DNA of 64,000 bases from Thalassolituus alkanivorans (GTDB lineage: Bacteria; Pseudomonadota; Gammaproteobacteria; Pseudomonadales; Oceanobacteraceae). The notes beneath the pieces were generated by a model that saw only the letters and a program-made list of their open reading frames with translations, was not told the DNA's origin and made no database searches. Below are positions 53,716 to 63,777 of this stretch, one piece after another (position 1 is the stretch's first letter; each line of letters begins with the position of its first letter). Location of the stretch: the NCBI RefSeq assembly GCF_020447205.1, contig NZ_JAJAEL010000024.1:1646-65645 (forward strand), given 5' to 3'. A program made the position numbers and the translations under genes.

Positions 53716-54311
53716 ATCACGGGCTCAAGCGGATAAATCGTGCGGAAAGTAAGGTTGATACGTGGCTGCCGGATGCGTGCGCGCTTGGGCAGGCTGTGCT
53801 GCCAGTGTCTCTGCATACCGGGTTGCATATCCAGCAGGCTGCCGCTGGCCAGTGGCAGGATTCCCGATTGACGGCTGCTGCCTTTACGGCGTAAGGCAAA
53901 ATCCCGCTCTGCGCCCAGACTGAGTGACAAAATCCGCGGATTTTCGCCCAATTCCTGCTCATCGTCAGCATGCCAGCCCATACAATCCTGACCGTCGCGG
54001 TACAGGTTGCACAGCACGGCATTCAGCTGTAATCCGGTTAGCTGGTTCAGTTGCTGACAAAGAATCTGCAGTGTTGGTGTCCAGGGATCTGCGTGCAGGG
54101 TTTTCCCGGAATAGGTGTAACAGATGCCGGGATCACCGTGCCAGGCCTGTAAACGCGGAATAATGTGCTCGCGTCCGTAAATAAAAACGCGGCCCTGTTG
54201 CCAGGGAATTTCATGCTGCAATTGCTGATACAGGGTGTTTGCCTGTTCAGGCTCCAGCAGAGCGGGGTGGTAGTGCAGCAAACCGTCGAGCAATAGGTCG
54301 GGCGACTCCAT
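53712..54311 (-). CDS. alkB: AlkB-type 2-oxoglutarate dioxygenase (DNA repair)
   Basis: A 199-residue Fe(II)/2-oxoglutarate oxygenase of the AlkB family that removes alkyl groups from DNA or RNA bases. Iron ligands are visible as HADDE (His-x-Asp) around residue 113 and a later His in RHWQHSLPK. The 2-oxoglutarate Arg lies in RINLTFR. The block CNLYRDGQDCMGWHADDEQELG matches ALKBH2/3-like bacterial members. The frame is open for 55 codons further upstream, but that region overlaps cysK. ATG 54311 is the natural start, 28 bases past the cysK stop. Confidence 0.9.
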   Translation of the reverse strand: MESPDLLLDGLLHYHPALLEPEQANTLYQQLQHEIPWQQGRVFIYGREHIIPRLQAWHGDPGICYTYSGKTLHADPWTPTLQILCQQLNQLTGLQLNAVLCNLYRDGQDCMGWHADDEQELGENPRILSLSLGAERDFALRRKGSSRQSGILPLASGSLLDMQPGMQRHWQHSLPKRARIRQPRINLTFRTIYPLEPVI

Positions 54312-54339
54312 GCGGAGCCGCCATATGGGTGCCGCCGGG

Positions 54340-55287
54340 TTACTTGTCAAAGAAACCTTCAAACAATGGTGAAGTGAGATAGCGTTCACCGGAGTCCGGT
54401 AAAATAACGACGATTTTCTTATCTTTAAAGGCATCCTCCTGCGCCAGGCGCAGTGCGGCCACCATGGCTGCTCCACAGGATATACCGGCCAGAATACCTT
54501 CTTTTGACATCAGCTCATGGGCCATGGCCATGGCAGCGTCATTATCAACCTGCTCAACACGGTCAATCATGCTCAGGTCAAGGTTGCCGGGAATAAAGTT
54601 GGCACCGATTCCCTGAATTTTATGAGGACCAGGACTGATGGCTTCGCCGGCCAGTGTCTGGGTAATGATCGGAGAGGCTGAGGGCTCTACCGCCACCGAC
54701 GTGATGGCTTTATGTTGTTTGATAAAGCGCGAGATGCCGCTGATGGTACCGCCGGTGCCGACACCTGCAACCACAACATCCACCTGGCCATCGGTATCAT
54801 TCCAGATTTCCGGGCCGGTAGTTTTTTCGTGGATGGCCGGGTTGGCCGGGTTATTGAACTGTTGCAGCATAATGCGCTGCTCCGGTGCTTCGGCGACCAG
54901 TTTTTCTGCGGCCTCAACTGCACCTTTCATACCCTTGGCGCCTTCGGTAAGCACCAGATTAGCGCCCAGAGCCATCATCACCTTACGGCGTTCCATACTC
55001 ATGGTTTCCGGCATGGTGAGGGTAATTTTGTAGCCGCGGGCTGCTCCGACAAACGCCAGAGCGATACCGGTGTTCCCACTGGTTGGCTCAACGATTTCCA
55101 TTCCCGGTTTGAGTAGCCCATCCTGCTCGGCCTGCCAGATCATATTGGCACCAATGCGACATTTAACGGAATGCGCCGGATTACGGTTTTCCAGCTTGGC
55201 ATAGATTGCCGGGTGATCAGTCAGATGGCGAATGCGTACCAGCGGCGTATTTCCGATGGATTGGCTGATATCTTCAAAAACCTTCAT
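54340..55287 (-). CDS. cysK: cysteine synthase A
   Basis: O-acetylserine sulfhydrylase, which makes cysteine from O-acetylserine and sulfide. The PLP lysine lies in [16 protein letters not shown] (near residue 41), the substrate loop in [10 protein letters not shown], and the phosphate-binding [10 protein letters not shown] near 176. The sequence follows E. coli CysK closely, including the KCRIGA variant and [10 protein letters not shown]. The ATG at 55287 (MKVFEDIS) has GAGG four bases upstream and is preferred to the start six codons earlier. alkB follows closely on the same strand. Confidence 0.95.
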   Translation of the reverse strand: MKVFEDISQSIGNTPLVRIRHLTDHPAIYAKLENRNPAHSVKCRIGANMIWQAEQDGLLKPGMEIVEPTSGNTGIALAFVGAARGYKITLTMPETMSMERRKVMMALGANLVLTEGAKGMKGAVEAAEKLVAEAPEQRIMLQQFNNPANPAIHEKTTGPEIWNDTDGQVDVVVAGVGTGGTISGISRFIKQHKAITSVAVEPSASPIITQTLAGEAISPGPHKIQGIGANFIPGNLDLSMIDRVEQVDNDAAMAMAHELMSKEGILAGISCGAAMVAALRLAQEDAFKDKKIVVILPDSGERYLTSPLFEGFFDK

Positions 55288-55347
55288 AGAACCTCGCATG
55301 AACATGGACGTGTCAGGATATTGTCTAAAATGGAGATAGCGTGTCTT

Positions 55348-56676
55348 ATGTCACAAAAAATAACTTCAGCTTTGCCGTGTTCTGGTGGATTCTGTCAACA
55401 CCAGCAGGCGGGTGTGGGAGAACCGGTGCCAAACATCAGCAGTCAGCAAGACAGTGACACCTTAAAGCGAGTAGAGGAGCAGATCAATATCCTCTCTGGC
55501 ATCCTCGAACAGGGCCGTCATCATTTACGCTTCCCTGGCCGCCTTGAACAACGTTATCTGGAATTCCGTAATCAGCGTTTTCTGGAAATCGATCAGAAAA
55601 TTATCATTGCTGGCCTGCTGTTTTACCTCGGCTTTACCTGGTCGGACTTTTATCTGGGCGGGGATAACGCCGGGCTGATTTTTGCCTGCCGCCTGCTGAT
55701 TACGATTTCCATGTTTGCTTTGCTGTGGTGGATTCCCCGCTCCCGTTTTGCTACTCACATGATGACCATTGCCGCCAGCGGAATTTTTATTGCGGGGCTG
55801 TCGGTTATCTTTTTTATTCAGCTGATTCCTGATGCCCTGAAATATGCTTACCATCTCGGGCTGATACCTATTCAGGTATTTACTCTGGTGGCGCTGCGGT
55901 TGAGTTACCGCTCTATGCTGATTGTTTCGGTATCGCTGCTGAGTTGTTACGTAATGATGCTGCTGATCAGTGATGCACCGGAGCTCAGTGCTGAGCTGGG
56001 GGCCATCGTTGATATTTTTATGCCACTGTTTGTACTGTTCTGGCTGTTGTTGATCGGTATGGGGGCTTATCTGGCTTATGCCATAGAGTCTTCTGCGCGC
56101 AGCGATTATATGAAAAACCGCTTACTGGCGCTGGAAGCAGAGCGCTTGCAATACCTGACCCGGCGACTGCATCTGCTGTCGACCACTGACAGCCTGACCG
56201 GCATAGCCAATCGCCGTTATCTGGAAGAGTGTCTGGCCAGCGAATGGCGCCGCTGCCTGCGTGCGCAACGGCCGTTGGCCCTGATTATGATCGATATCGA
56301 TAATTTCAAAGATTATAACGACCGTTATGGCCATCAGCAGGGGGATCGCTGCTTGTACGATATTGCCCGTAATATGGCTTCATTCTGCCAGCGGCCTGGT
56401 GATCTTTGTGCCCGGTATGGCGGAGAGGAATTTATTATTATTCTGCCGGATACAGCGCTGGGTGAAGCGGCTTATATGGCTGAAAAAATCCGTGAAAGTA
56501 TTGTTGCTCTTGGTATCCGCCATGAAGCCTCAGAGTTTTCTGTGGCAACCATCAGCGCCGGCGTGGCAAGTATGATTCCAACGGCGGAAAACAGCAGTGA
56601 CGATTTGTTGCGTATCGCCGACCGGATGTTGTATCAGGCTAAAGATCAGGGCCGCAACTCGGTGGTTGCGGCCTGA
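55348..56676 (+). CDS. membrane-bound diguanylate cyclase
   Basis: A GGDEF protein that makes c-di-GMP from GTP. A helical N-terminal segment is followed by about six membrane helices (residues about 90-260; [28 protein letters not shown]). A GGDEF domain follows with [12 protein letters not shown] and the active site [10 protein letters not shown]. An RPGD inhibitory I-site sits five residues before GGEEF, so feedback inhibition should work. The start is uncertain. ATG 55348 is listed, but a GTG at 55426 has GGGAG five bases upstream and would remove 26 weakly structured residues. The start region lies opposite cysK's promoter. Confidence 0.92.
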   Translation: MSQKITSALPCSGGFCQHQQAGVGEPVPNISSQQDSDTLKRVEEQINILSGILEQGRHHLRFPGRLEQRYLEFRNQRFLEIDQKIIIAGLLFYLGFTWSDFYLGGDNAGLIFACRLLITISMFALLWWIPRSRFATHMMTIAASGIFIAGLSVIFFIQLIPDALKYAYHLGLIPIQVFTLVALRLSYRSMLIVSVSLLSCYVMMLLISDAPELSAELGAIVDIFMPLFVLFWLLLIGMGAYLAYAIESSARSDYMKNRLLALEAERLQYLTRRLHLLSTTDSLTGIANRRYLEECLASEWRRCLRAQRPLALIMIDIDNFKDYNDRYGHQQGDRCLYDIARNMASFCQRPGDLCARYGGEEFIIILPDTALGEAAYMAEKIRESIVALGIRHEASEFSVATISAGVASMIPTAENSSDDLLRIADRMLYQAKDQGRNSVVAA

Positions 56677-56731
56677 GCCTGTCTGCTGATTCCCTTACCG
56701 GCGATTATTTAACCGGCATAGCAAGGTGCAC

Positions 56732-57616
56732 TCAGCTGGCGTTATGCCGAGCGCTCAGTTGCTGGTCTTTTTCTTCCCACAGCTGCTGTACCCATTGCTG
56801 GAAGTGCAGGCGGTAGGTGTCGTCATTTTCGTAGTCACCATCCAGCAATTCTTCCGGGATCGGCTTTTCGTTAATAATCACAGTACAACGCTGCATCTTT
56901 CCCTGTAAAAAGTCCCAGAACGTCGGAATTCCATCCGGATAGTGAATGGTTACGTCCAGAATTGAGCGGAACTGGTTACCCATCGCATTCATGGCGAAGG
57001 CCATACCACCGGCTTTGGGTTTGAGCAGATGCTGAAACTGAGAGTCCTGATCGTCGTGTTTACGCTGAGTAAAGCGCGTACCTTCGAGAAAATTCATCAC
57101 GCTGGTCGGCATTTCGCGGAATTTTGCACAGGCTTTACGGGTTGTCGCCAGATCCTGTCCGCGTTTTTCCGGATGCTTTTCCAGATACGCTTTGCTGTAG
57201 CGTTTCATAAACGGGAAATCCAGTGCCCACCAGGCCGCGCCCATTACCGGAACGCGGATCAGTTCCTGCTTAAGAAAAAACTTCAGCAACGGAATGCGGC
57301 CGTTCAGCGCATGTTGCAGCACGATAATATCTACCCAGCTCTGATGGTTGCTGATAACGAAATACCATCCCTTTTTATCCAGACTTACCGGCCGCTGAAT
57401 ATTCCAGTTCATTTTCTGTGTCAGCATCATCCAGCCGGAGTTACAGCTGACCCAGGCATTGGCAATGGCGGTCAGAATCGCGGTAACGCCTTTGCGTACC
57501 AATGGCACGGGAATAATGATTTTTACAAAGGTGAAGATAAACAGCAGGGAGCACCAGAACACGATGTTGATAAACAACAGCAGGCTGGCAATAACACCGG
57601 TAATAACCGCAAGCAT
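56732..57616 (-). CDS. YihG-type 1-acylglycerol-3-phosphate acyltransferase
   Basis: A 294-residue inner-membrane acyltransferase. An N-terminal hydrophobic region (IASLLLFINIVFWCSLLFIF) precedes the classical H-x4-D motif NHQSWVD (near residue 90) and the FLEGTRF motif (near 175), with KPKAGGMAF further on. The sequence pattern follows E. coli YihG, a minor lysophosphatidate acyltransferase. It lies three bases after pta on the same strand, so it belongs to the ackA-pta unit. Confidence 0.92.
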   Translation of the reverse strand: MLAVITGVIASLLLFINIVFWCSLLFIFTFVKIIIPVPLVRKGVTAILTAIANAWVSCNSGWMMLTQKMNWNIQRPVSLDKKGWYFVISNHQSWVDIIVLQHALNGRIPLLKFFLKQELIRVPVMGAAWWALDFPFMKRYSKAYLEKHPEKRGQDLATTRKACAKFREMPTSVMNFLEGTRFTQRKHDDQDSQFQHLLKPKAGGMAFAMNAMGNQFRSILDVTIHYPDGIPTFWDFLQGKMQRCTVIINEKPIPEELLDGDYENDDTYRLHFQQWVQQLWEEKDQQLSARHNAS

Positions 57617-57619
57617 TTA

Positions 57620-59737
57620 TTATTTTCCTTTATTTTGTTGTGACTGAATCGCGGTGAGAGCGATGGTGTAAACAATATCTTCAATCAGTGCGCCACGGGA
57701 CAAATCGTTTACCGGCTTGGCCAGGCCCTGCAGCATTGGTCCGATGCTGATGACATTGGCGCTGCGCTGTACCGCTTTATAGGTGGTATTGCCCGTATTC
57801 AGATCCGGGAATACCAGTACGGTTGCCTGCCCTGCGACCGGGCTGTCCGGCGCTTTACTGCGCGCCACACTCGCCGTGGTAGCTGCATCGTACTGCAAGG
57901 GCCCGTCAATCAGCAATTCAGGGCGCTGCTGGCGTACCAGTTCGGTGGCCGCGCGCACTTTTTCCACATCGGCGCCGCTGCCGGATTTACCGGTGCTGTA
58001 GCTGAGCATGGCAATGCGTGCGGGAATGCCCATGGCAATGGCAGAGTCGGCACTCTGCATGGCGATATCGGCCAGCTCCTCAGCATCCGGATCAGGGTTG
58101 ACTGCACAGTCACCGTAAACCAGTACCTGATCCGGCAGTCCCATAAAAAAGACGGAAGATACCAGCTTGGCGCCGGGCGCTGTCTTAATCAGCTGCAGTG
58201 CCGGACGGATGGTGTTGGCAGTGGTATGAATTGCGCCGGATACCAGACCATCCACTTCATCCAGCGCCAGCATCATCGTGCCGAGCACCACGTTATCTTC
58301 CAGCTGCGCCAGCGCCATAGGTTCGGTCAGCTGCTTGTGTTTGCGTAATTCGACCATGCCGGGTACATAGCGGGCACGTACGCTGGCCGGTTCAATAATC
58401 TGCAGACCTTCCGGCAGCTCCACCTCATTGGCCTGGGCGATCTGGTGGATACGTTCCGGATCACCGAGCAGCACACACTGGGCGATACCGCGTTGCTGGC
58501 AGATTGCCGCCGCCTGAATGGTACGTGGCTCTTCGCCTTCAGGCAGTACGATACGCTTTTGTGCGGCACGCGCTTTGGCAACAATCTGATAGCGGAAGGC
58601 CGCCGGGCTGAGGCGTGAAGCATGGGGCTGGCCCAGACGTTCCATCAGTACCGGAATATTCAGGTGCTCGGCAACGGTGGTCATGATGTGTTGTACCCGG
58701 TCAACGTCATCAATGGATACGTGAGTATCCATCTGCGTCAGTTGCTGGGCAGTGGTAAAGGTATCCATGCGGGTCTGCAGTACCGGAATACCGGTCTGCA
58801 GTGCCGGGCGGCAGAGGTTAATAACCTGTTCGCCGGGTTGAAGTCCGCTGGTCAGCAGCAGTCCGGCCAGCGGAATACCGCTGCTGACGGCCATGGCTGC
58901 AGCCACAATAATATCGTCGCGGTCGCCTGGGGTTACGATCAGCGTGCCGGGACGCAGGACATCCACCATATTGCCCAGTGTGCGGGCACAGAGGGCAATG
59001 CGCAGTACGCGCCGGTCAGGTTCGCCTTCGTGCAGGGTCTGAGTATCCAGAGCTCGGGCAATATCCAGTATGCGTGGACTGACCAGTTCGGCTTTCCAGG
59101 GGATAACGCCCAGTACCGGACATTGCTTCATGCTGAGCTGCCAGAAAGCATCCTGTTCCTGTTGGCTGACCCCTGCGTCCTGAGACATCAGTTCGCCGGA
59201 GGGAATGACCTGCTGAGCGGGTGCTTTACCTGCTTTGTTGATAATGCAGCCCATCAGATTGGCCTGAGAGCCGCCAAAAATACCAACCTGCAGCTTCAGC
59301 TCCGATTGTATCTGGGCGGGACTGCGGTTACGGCCACTGGCCACCAGAATCACTTCCGCATTCAGGGCTTTCGCCATCTCGGCGTTGAGTTTGGCGGTGT
59401 AGGGTTCGCTGCGGTCAGGCACCAGCCCTTCGATCAGTACCACATCGCAGTCGCGGCTGACTTCATCGTGCAGGGCGATTACGTCTTCCAGTACACGGTC
59501 GAGCATGCCGTCGCTGATACGTTGCTGTACCAGATTCAGATGCATCGGATCAGGGGTTGTCAGGTGCAGTACGGTGCGCACCAGATGGCTTGAACGTTCG
59601 CTGGCGGCGTAGCCCGGAGCAACCGGCTTAACAAAGCCAACCTTCAGACCCTGCGCATCCAATGCGCGGATCAGACCGAGGCTGATGGTGGTGAGTCCGC
59701 TTTCCAGCCCGGTTGGGGCAATAAAAATATTGATCAT
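57620..59737 (-). CDS. pta: phosphate acetyltransferase
   Basis: Interconverts acetyl-CoA and acetyl phosphate. The 705-residue protein is the long enterobacterial type. An N-terminal P-loop-like/BioD-related domain (FIAPTGLESGLTTISLGLIR) comes first, then a DRTGG-type middle domain (about 210-330), then the catalytic PTA domain from about 380 with VLPEGEEPRTIQAA, SGAIHTTANTIRPALQ and the ending GPMLQGLAKPVNDLSRGA. It starts eight bases after the ackA stop without a strong ribosome-binding site, so translation is probably coupled to ackA. The upstream TTG-initiated seven-residue extension is rejected. Confidence 0.97.
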   Translation of the reverse strand: MINIFIAPTGLESGLTTISLGLIRALDAQGLKVGFVKPVAPGYAASERSSHLVRTVLHLTTPDPMHLNLVQQRISDGMLDRVLEDVIALHDEVSRDCDVVLIEGLVPDRSEPYTAKLNAEMAKALNAEVILVASGRNRSPAQIQSELKLQVGIFGGSQANLMGCIINKAGKAPAQQVIPSGELMSQDAGVSQQEQDAFWQLSMKQCPVLGVIPWKAELVSPRILDIARALDTQTLHEGEPDRRVLRIALCARTLGNMVDVLRPGTLIVTPGDRDDIIVAAAMAVSSGIPLAGLLLTSGLQPGEQVINLCRPALQTGIPVLQTRMDTFTTAQQLTQMDTHVSIDDVDRVQHIMTTVAEHLNIPVLMERLGQPHASRLSPAAFRYQIVAKARAAQKRIVLPEGEEPRTIQAAAICQQRGIAQCVLLGDPERIHQIAQANEVELPEGLQIIEPASVRARYVPGMVELRKHKQLTEPMALAQLEDNVVLGTMMLALDEVDGLVSGAIHTTANTIRPALQLIKTAPGAKLVSSVFFMGLPDQVLVYGDCAVNPDPDAEELADIAMQSADSAIAMGIPARIAMLSYSTGKSGSGADVEKVRAATELVRQQRPELLIDGPLQYDAATTASVARSKAPDSPVAGQATVLVFPDLNTGNTTYKAVQRSANVISIGPMLQGLAKPVNDLSRGALIEDIVYTIALTAIQSQQNKGK

Positions 59738-59744
59738 CAGAGGT

Positions 59745-60929
59745 TCAGTTCGCAGCAATCAGTTGGTAAGTGTCGAGGGCAATCATGCGCTCTTCTGAGG
59801 TTGGTACCACCAGAACCAGCGGTGAACCGGGCTGACTGATGCGTCCGTTTTCATCGCCGTGACAACGGTTCAGTTCGCTGTCGAGACGGAAGTTCATCAG
59901 GCGCCAGGCGGCCAGAATACGCTGGCGTACCGGTGCGGCATGTTCGCCGATACCGCCGGTAAAGACCACGGCATCAATGGTTGGCAGAGAGGTTGCCAAA
60001 GCGGAAAACTGACGGGCAACGCGGAAACAGAATACCTGGATTGCGCGGTGCGCGCCTTCATGGCCTTCGGCCTCGGCGGCGAGCAGGGTGCGCATATCGT
60101 TACTTAAACCAGACAAACCTTTGAGGCCACTGTTACGGTTAAGCTCGTGCATGATCTGCTCCAGCGACAGATTACGGCTGCGCTGCATATGTTCAATCAG
60201 GCCTGGGTCAATGTCGCCACAGCGTGATCCCATCACCAGGCCTTCCAGGGGGGTCAGGCCCATGGAGCTGTCGACCGAACGGCCGCAGAGCACGGCGGCG
60301 GCGCTGCAACCATTCCCCAGATGGGCAATCAGCAGGTTGCAGTCTTCAGGGGCTTTTTTCAGGCGGCGGGCGGTTTCCTGCGTGACATAGCGGTAGCTGG
60401 TGCCGTGGAAGCCATAACGGCGCACCGCATCCTGCTCATACCACTCGTAAGGCACGCCATACAGGTAAGCCGACTCGCTCAGGGTCTGATGGAAGGCAGT
60501 GTCAAATACGGCGACCTGTGGCACGCCGGCAAACAGCTCGCGGCACAGCTCAAGCCCAAGCAGATTGATTGGATTATGCAGTGGTGCCAGGGGGGACAGT
60601 GTGGCTAGGCGCTGCTGCTGCTCGTCATCAATGATGGTGCTGGCATGAAACAGTTCACCGCCATGCACAACCCGGTGGCCGATGCCCTGAAGATTTTGCA
60701 GCACTGAACCACAGCGCTCAATAAAACTCAGCAGTGCGGCTTTATGGCCGGAATCTGCGGGCAGGTCACCCTGATATTCAATAGCGCCCTGAATACGGAT
60801 GCTGGGCTGGTGTTCATTCAGGCGCTCGGCCAGTGCAGTCAGCAATGGCGCGGATTCATCGGGATTGGCGTACAGAGCAAACTTAATGGATGAGCTGCCA
60901 CAATTGATGACAAGTACAGATTGGTTCAC
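59745..60929 (-). CDS. ackA: acetate kinase
   Basis: Transfers phosphate between acetyl phosphate and ADP. The 394-residue protein opens with the family motif VLVINCGSSSIKFAL, contains the second signature YGFHGTSYRYV, the ATP-site HLGNGCSAAAV and the ASKHA-fold FTGGIGEHAAPVRQ near the C terminus. Together with pta it forms the acetate overflow and acetyl-phosphate pathway. It is the first gene of the ackA-pta-acyltransferase unit. Promoter not identified. Confidence 0.98.
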   Translation of the reverse strand: MNQSVLVINCGSSSIKFALYANPDESAPLLTALAERLNEHQPSIRIQGAIEYQGDLPADSGHKAALLSFIERCGSVLQNLQGIGHRVVHGGELFHASTIIDDEQQQRLATLSPLAPLHNPINLLGLELCRELFAGVPQVAVFDTAFHQTLSESAYLYGVPYEWYEQDAVRRYGFHGTSYRYVTQETARRLKKAPEDCNLLIAHLGNGCSAAAVLCGRSVDSSMGLTPLEGLVMGSRCGDIDPGLIEHMQRSRNLSLEQIMHELNRNSGLKGLSGLSNDMRTLLAAEAEGHEGAHRAIQVFCFRVARQFSALATSLPTIDAVVFTGGIGEHAAPVRQRILAAWRLMNFRLDSELNRCHGDENGRISQPGSPLVLVVPTSEERMIALDTYQLIAAN

Positions 60930-60964
60930 AGCAGATTCCTTGCTTTTATCGATGTATGCCCGGC

Positions 60965-61339
60965 TCAGGCCGGGCTGACGGATTTCAGGCTAACTTCCAG
61001 ACGTTGCAGAACGGTGTAAGCCCCACGACTGGCAACCTCCGGCAATTGCCCCATCGCAAATTTCAGCGCGTAGAGGTAATCGCCTCCTGAGGCTTCAGCA
61101 CGAATAATCACGGCGGGAATGGCTTGCAGACGGTGGTCACGGCTTTCGATGCTGATCAGCAGCCGTTTACCGACCTTCATTTTCAGTGGCGAAATAATGG
61201 CAATACCGCCGATGGCAAAATCGCGGGCAATGGCCATATGGGCTTTTTTCGGCCGGCCAAACAAATTCAGCATGCGGATTTCCAGCTTCAGCGGAGAGGC
61301 ATCATAGCGTTGACGGAAACGTCGTTCATTGGCTTGCAC
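60965..61339 (-). CDS. PilZ-domain protein
   Basis: A 124-residue single PilZ domain. The c-di-GMP-binding R-x3-R motif is RRFRQR near residue 6. The second motif, normally (D/N)-x-S-x-x-G, reads DFAIGG, with Ala in place of Ser, so binding may be weaker. Strands IRMLNLFGRPKKAHM, GKRLLISIES and YLYALKFAMG follow the family. The chosen GTG start (61339) has AGGGGG four bases upstream and lies two bases past the Bax-like gene's stop. The longer frame upstream is rejected. Confidence 0.8.
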   Translation of the reverse strand: MQANERRFRQRYDASPLKLEIRMLNLFGRPKKAHMAIARDFAIGGIAIISPLKMKVGKRLLISIESRDHRLQAIPAVIIRAEASGGDYLYALKFAMGQLPEVASRGAYTVLQRLEVSLKSVSPA

Positions 61340-61340
61340 A

Positions 61341-62147
61341 TTACCCCCTGGGGACTGGTTGCTGCTCGGCGGGAAGGTTTTCCTGCAGAGGCTGCTGGTC
61401 ATAGCGGTTCAGTTTATTGTGTTCGATCATATTACGAATTTCGTCAATATACTCCTGACCACGGGTTGAGTAGCCATGCAGGCCTTCGGTCAGGGTTTCG
61501 CCACTGGCGTAGCCCCGCTGCTCGATTTCCTGTTCACGCAACTCGCGCAGCTCACGGTAGCGCGGGTGGCTGTTCAGGTTGCGCATATAGCTTTCGACTG
61601 ATTCCAGTGGTGATTCAAAGGCGCGTACTTCATGACGCGAACTGCCGCCACGGGCTTCAGGCACCAGACCACAACCCTCGCGGAAACACCACTGCCCAAA
61701 CAGATTGTTGCCTTCCTGAGCAAAGCGCGAAGTGCCCCAGGCGGATTCGTTGGCGGCCTGAGCCAGTACCAGTGATGGCGGAATGGTGTTGACCCGCAGT
61801 AGCAGCAATGCTTTCTGCTCATCTTCGTCGTCGGTATTCACGCGGTATTTGATCAGCAGTTCCTGCAAGGTTGCCCGGTCACGTTCGGTTAATTCGTCAG
61901 GCGCCAGATACCACTTCTCCACGATCTGACGCTCGGCCAGCACCCGTGTATTGGCCTCTTCAATTAACGGCAACAGGTAAGAGAAGAATGCGTTTTTCTT
62001 TTCTTTAACGTTCTGGTAACTGCTGAAGTCAGGCAGCGGCTGTATCTGCACGCTGGCACTGCGGACGTCATTGTCTGGTTGCGGGGTGTCTTCCCGGCAA
62101 CAGCCGGCTAATCCCAGAATGATGATAAATGCTAAGTACTTTGGCAT
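61341..62147 (-). CDS. Bax-like glucosaminidase-domain lipoprotein
   Basis: A 268-residue lipoprotein: MPKYLAFIIILGLAGC gives a lipobox with Cys16. The mature part has the glucosaminidase/FlgJ-type fold of the Bax family. The catalytic Glu lies in AQAANESAWGTSRFAQEGNN, followed by NLFGQWCFREGCG, YMRNLNSHPRYRELR and LTEGLHGYSTRG. It probably cleaves peptidoglycan glycan strands or acts on the cell wall in the periplasm. The gene is translationally linked with the PilZ gene and divergent from the diguanylate cyclase gene at 62424. Confidence 0.9.
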   Translation of the reverse strand: MPKYLAFIIILGLAGCCREDTPQPDNDVRSASVQIQPLPDFSSYQNVKEKKNAFFSYLLPLIEEANTRVLAERQIVEKWYLAPDELTERDRATLQELLIKYRVNTDDEDEQKALLLLRVNTIPPSLVLAQAANESAWGTSRFAQEGNNLFGQWCFREGCGLVPEARGGSSRHEVRAFESPLESVESYMRNLNSHPRYRELRELREQEIEQRGYASGETLTEGLHGYSTRGQEYIDEIRNMIEHNKLNRYDQQPLQENLPAEQQPVPRG

Positions 62148-62423
62148 GTAAGAAACTGATTTTTTTTAAGAAAGCTTCGTCTAAGTTTAGCGAATTTAAC
62201 GCATTCCCCCCAGTACCGGAGCGTGAAGAAACGTCGGCAACGAACTGTCTTACTGATTGACACAATTGAAAGGCATCCGAGTCAGAATATTGTCTTATAT
62301 TCACAGTCCAGTGATTTTTTGTTACCGCTTATGCGCTTTGGTGTATTCTTGCCGATAAAGCAATAAAGGCGCACCAAATACGCTGGAGTGCGCTGTCTAT
62401 GGAATATTCAGGAAGCCGATTCT

Positions 62424-63362
62424 ATGTCCAGTCAGCCATTGGTCATCATTGCTGCTGAAACCCTTGCTCTCCAGGCTCAGCTGGGGGATTTGCTGGCTGC
62501 GGAAGTCTGTGTGACCGGAGCGATCAATCGCGCACAGCTTTATGACTGGCTGGATGAGCCTTCGCAGATACCGGATCTGCTGATTCTTGAACAGGGCTTG
62601 CTGGAAGAAGATCTCCCGGCCTTTTGCCGCCGTTGGCATAATCACCCGCAAACCCGTCATTGCGATATTCTGCTGTTGGGTAGCGCTGATGAGGTTCTGG
62701 AAACAGAAGCGCTTATGGCAGGGGTTGCTGATTACCTGCGTAAGCCGCTGAATCCGTTGCTGGCACTGACCCGGATAAAAAAACAGCTGGCCCAGCGGGC
62801 ACAATGCAAACGGCTGGAAGCCTTGTCGGTGACGGATGGTCTGACACAGATTGCCAACCGCCGGTATCTGGACGAATTTCTTTGTGCGGAGTGGCGCCGG
62901 GCGCAACGGGAAGGCGGTAATATCGGCCTGATGATGGTGGATATTGATCACTTTAAAAGCTTTAACGACCATTACGGCCACCCGCAGGGTGACCGTTGCC
63001 TGACTCAGGTGGCGCAGTGTCTGCAGAAAACGGTACAGCGGCCACGGGATCTGGTGGCCCGTTACGGCGGCGAAGAGTTTGCACTGGTTCTGCCGTCTGT
63101 TCACTTTGAGGGGATGGCCGTGGTTGCCCAGCGTTTGCAGGCTGCTATCGCCGGGCTGGCGATTGCTCATGCAGCATCTGCGGTGAGTCAGTATGTGACC
63201 GTGAGTATTGGTCTGGCCTGGTGCGAACCCCAGGCCGATGAAAGCCATGAGCTGTTATTGGCGGCTGCCGATGAGGCGCTTTATGCCGCCAAATCAGCCG
63301 GGCGTAATCAATTCAGTGAAACGGTGAATCTGGCGCTGGTGCGCCAATTGCTGGAACACTGA
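62424..63362 (+). CDS. receiver-GGDEF diguanylate cyclase with Glu at the phospho-acceptor site
   Basis: A 312-residue protein of receiver-GGDEF layout. The receiver (1-125) lacks the usual acidic pair, has Glu56 where Asp is expected (IPDLLILEQGLLEED) and keeps the Lys-Pro (YLRKPLNP). The GGDEF domain (about 145-305) is intact: DGLTQIANRRYL, DIDHFKSFNDHYGH and RYGGEEFALV, with an RPRD inhibitory site five residues upstream. Glu in place of the phospho-Asp suggests a constitutively active or otherwise regulated cyclase. ATG 62424 is preferred to the in-frame upstream codons. AGGAAG lies nine bases upstream. Confidence 0.92.
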   Translation: MSSQPLVIIAAETLALQAQLGDLLAAEVCVTGAINRAQLYDWLDEPSQIPDLLILEQGLLEEDLPAFCRRWHNHPQTRHCDILLLGSADEVLETEALMAGVADYLRKPLNPLLALTRIKKQLAQRAQCKRLEALSVTDGLTQIANRRYLDEFLCAEWRRAQREGGNIGLMMVDIDHFKSFNDHYGHPQGDRCLTQVAQCLQKTVQRPRDLVARYGGEEFALVLPSVHFEGMAVVAQRLQAAIAGLAIAHAASAVSQYVTVSIGLAWCEPQADESHELLLAAADEALYAAKSAGRNQFSETVNLALVRQLLEH

Positions 63363-63366
63363 TCGT

Positions 63367-63699
63367 TCAGTTACTGCTTAAATTGGCACTCAGTTTATTC
63401 AGCAGAGCGCTGAGGCGCGACGAGGTACTCTGACGCCGGGTTTTCTGCAGCGCAATCCGTTGGAAATCTTCCAGTGCCTGCTGCAGTGAAACCAGTCCGG
63501 TGCTGATGACTTCATATTCGTAATGATGATCCTGAATGCTGATTTTCAGCAATTCCATATATTCTGCATTCAGCAGCTGCATCAGGTTAAAGACCTGATC
63601 TTTTTCTTCGCAGTTGCTGGCTTCCCAATAGGCATCTTCCAGTGTCTGAATCAGGTCCCAGATCAGTTCGCTGGCCTGACTGATGGTCATGGTGGACAT
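63367..63699 (-). CDS. small helical hypothetical protein, 110 aa
   Basis: MSTMTISQASELIWDLIQTL opens an acidic, largely helical soluble protein, with SLQQALEDFQRIALQKTRRQ and a Ser-rich C terminus. ATG 63699 has AGGAG four bases upstream and is preferred to the frame's longer start. It converges on the diguanylate cyclase gene, whose stop is four bases away. Family not recognised. The aromatic-acidic pattern (DAYWEASNCEEKDQVFNLMQ) may be a conserved core. Confidence 0.7.
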   Translation of the reverse strand: MSTMTISQASELIWDLIQTLEDAYWEASNCEEKDQVFNLMQLLNAEYMELLKISIQDHHYEYEVISTGLVSLQQALEDFQRIALQKTRRQSTSSRLSALLNKLSANLSSN

Positions 63700-63777
63700 A
63701 AGGCTCCTGTACAACATTGATGGTGACTGCTTTAAGCGTAGCAGACCGTCGATATCATGCCGTACAGGTGCGGTTGA

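Noticed and set aside
58622-59593. 323-codon plus-strand frame opposite pta
   Set aside because: Antisense shadow of the pta middle region with no start signal.
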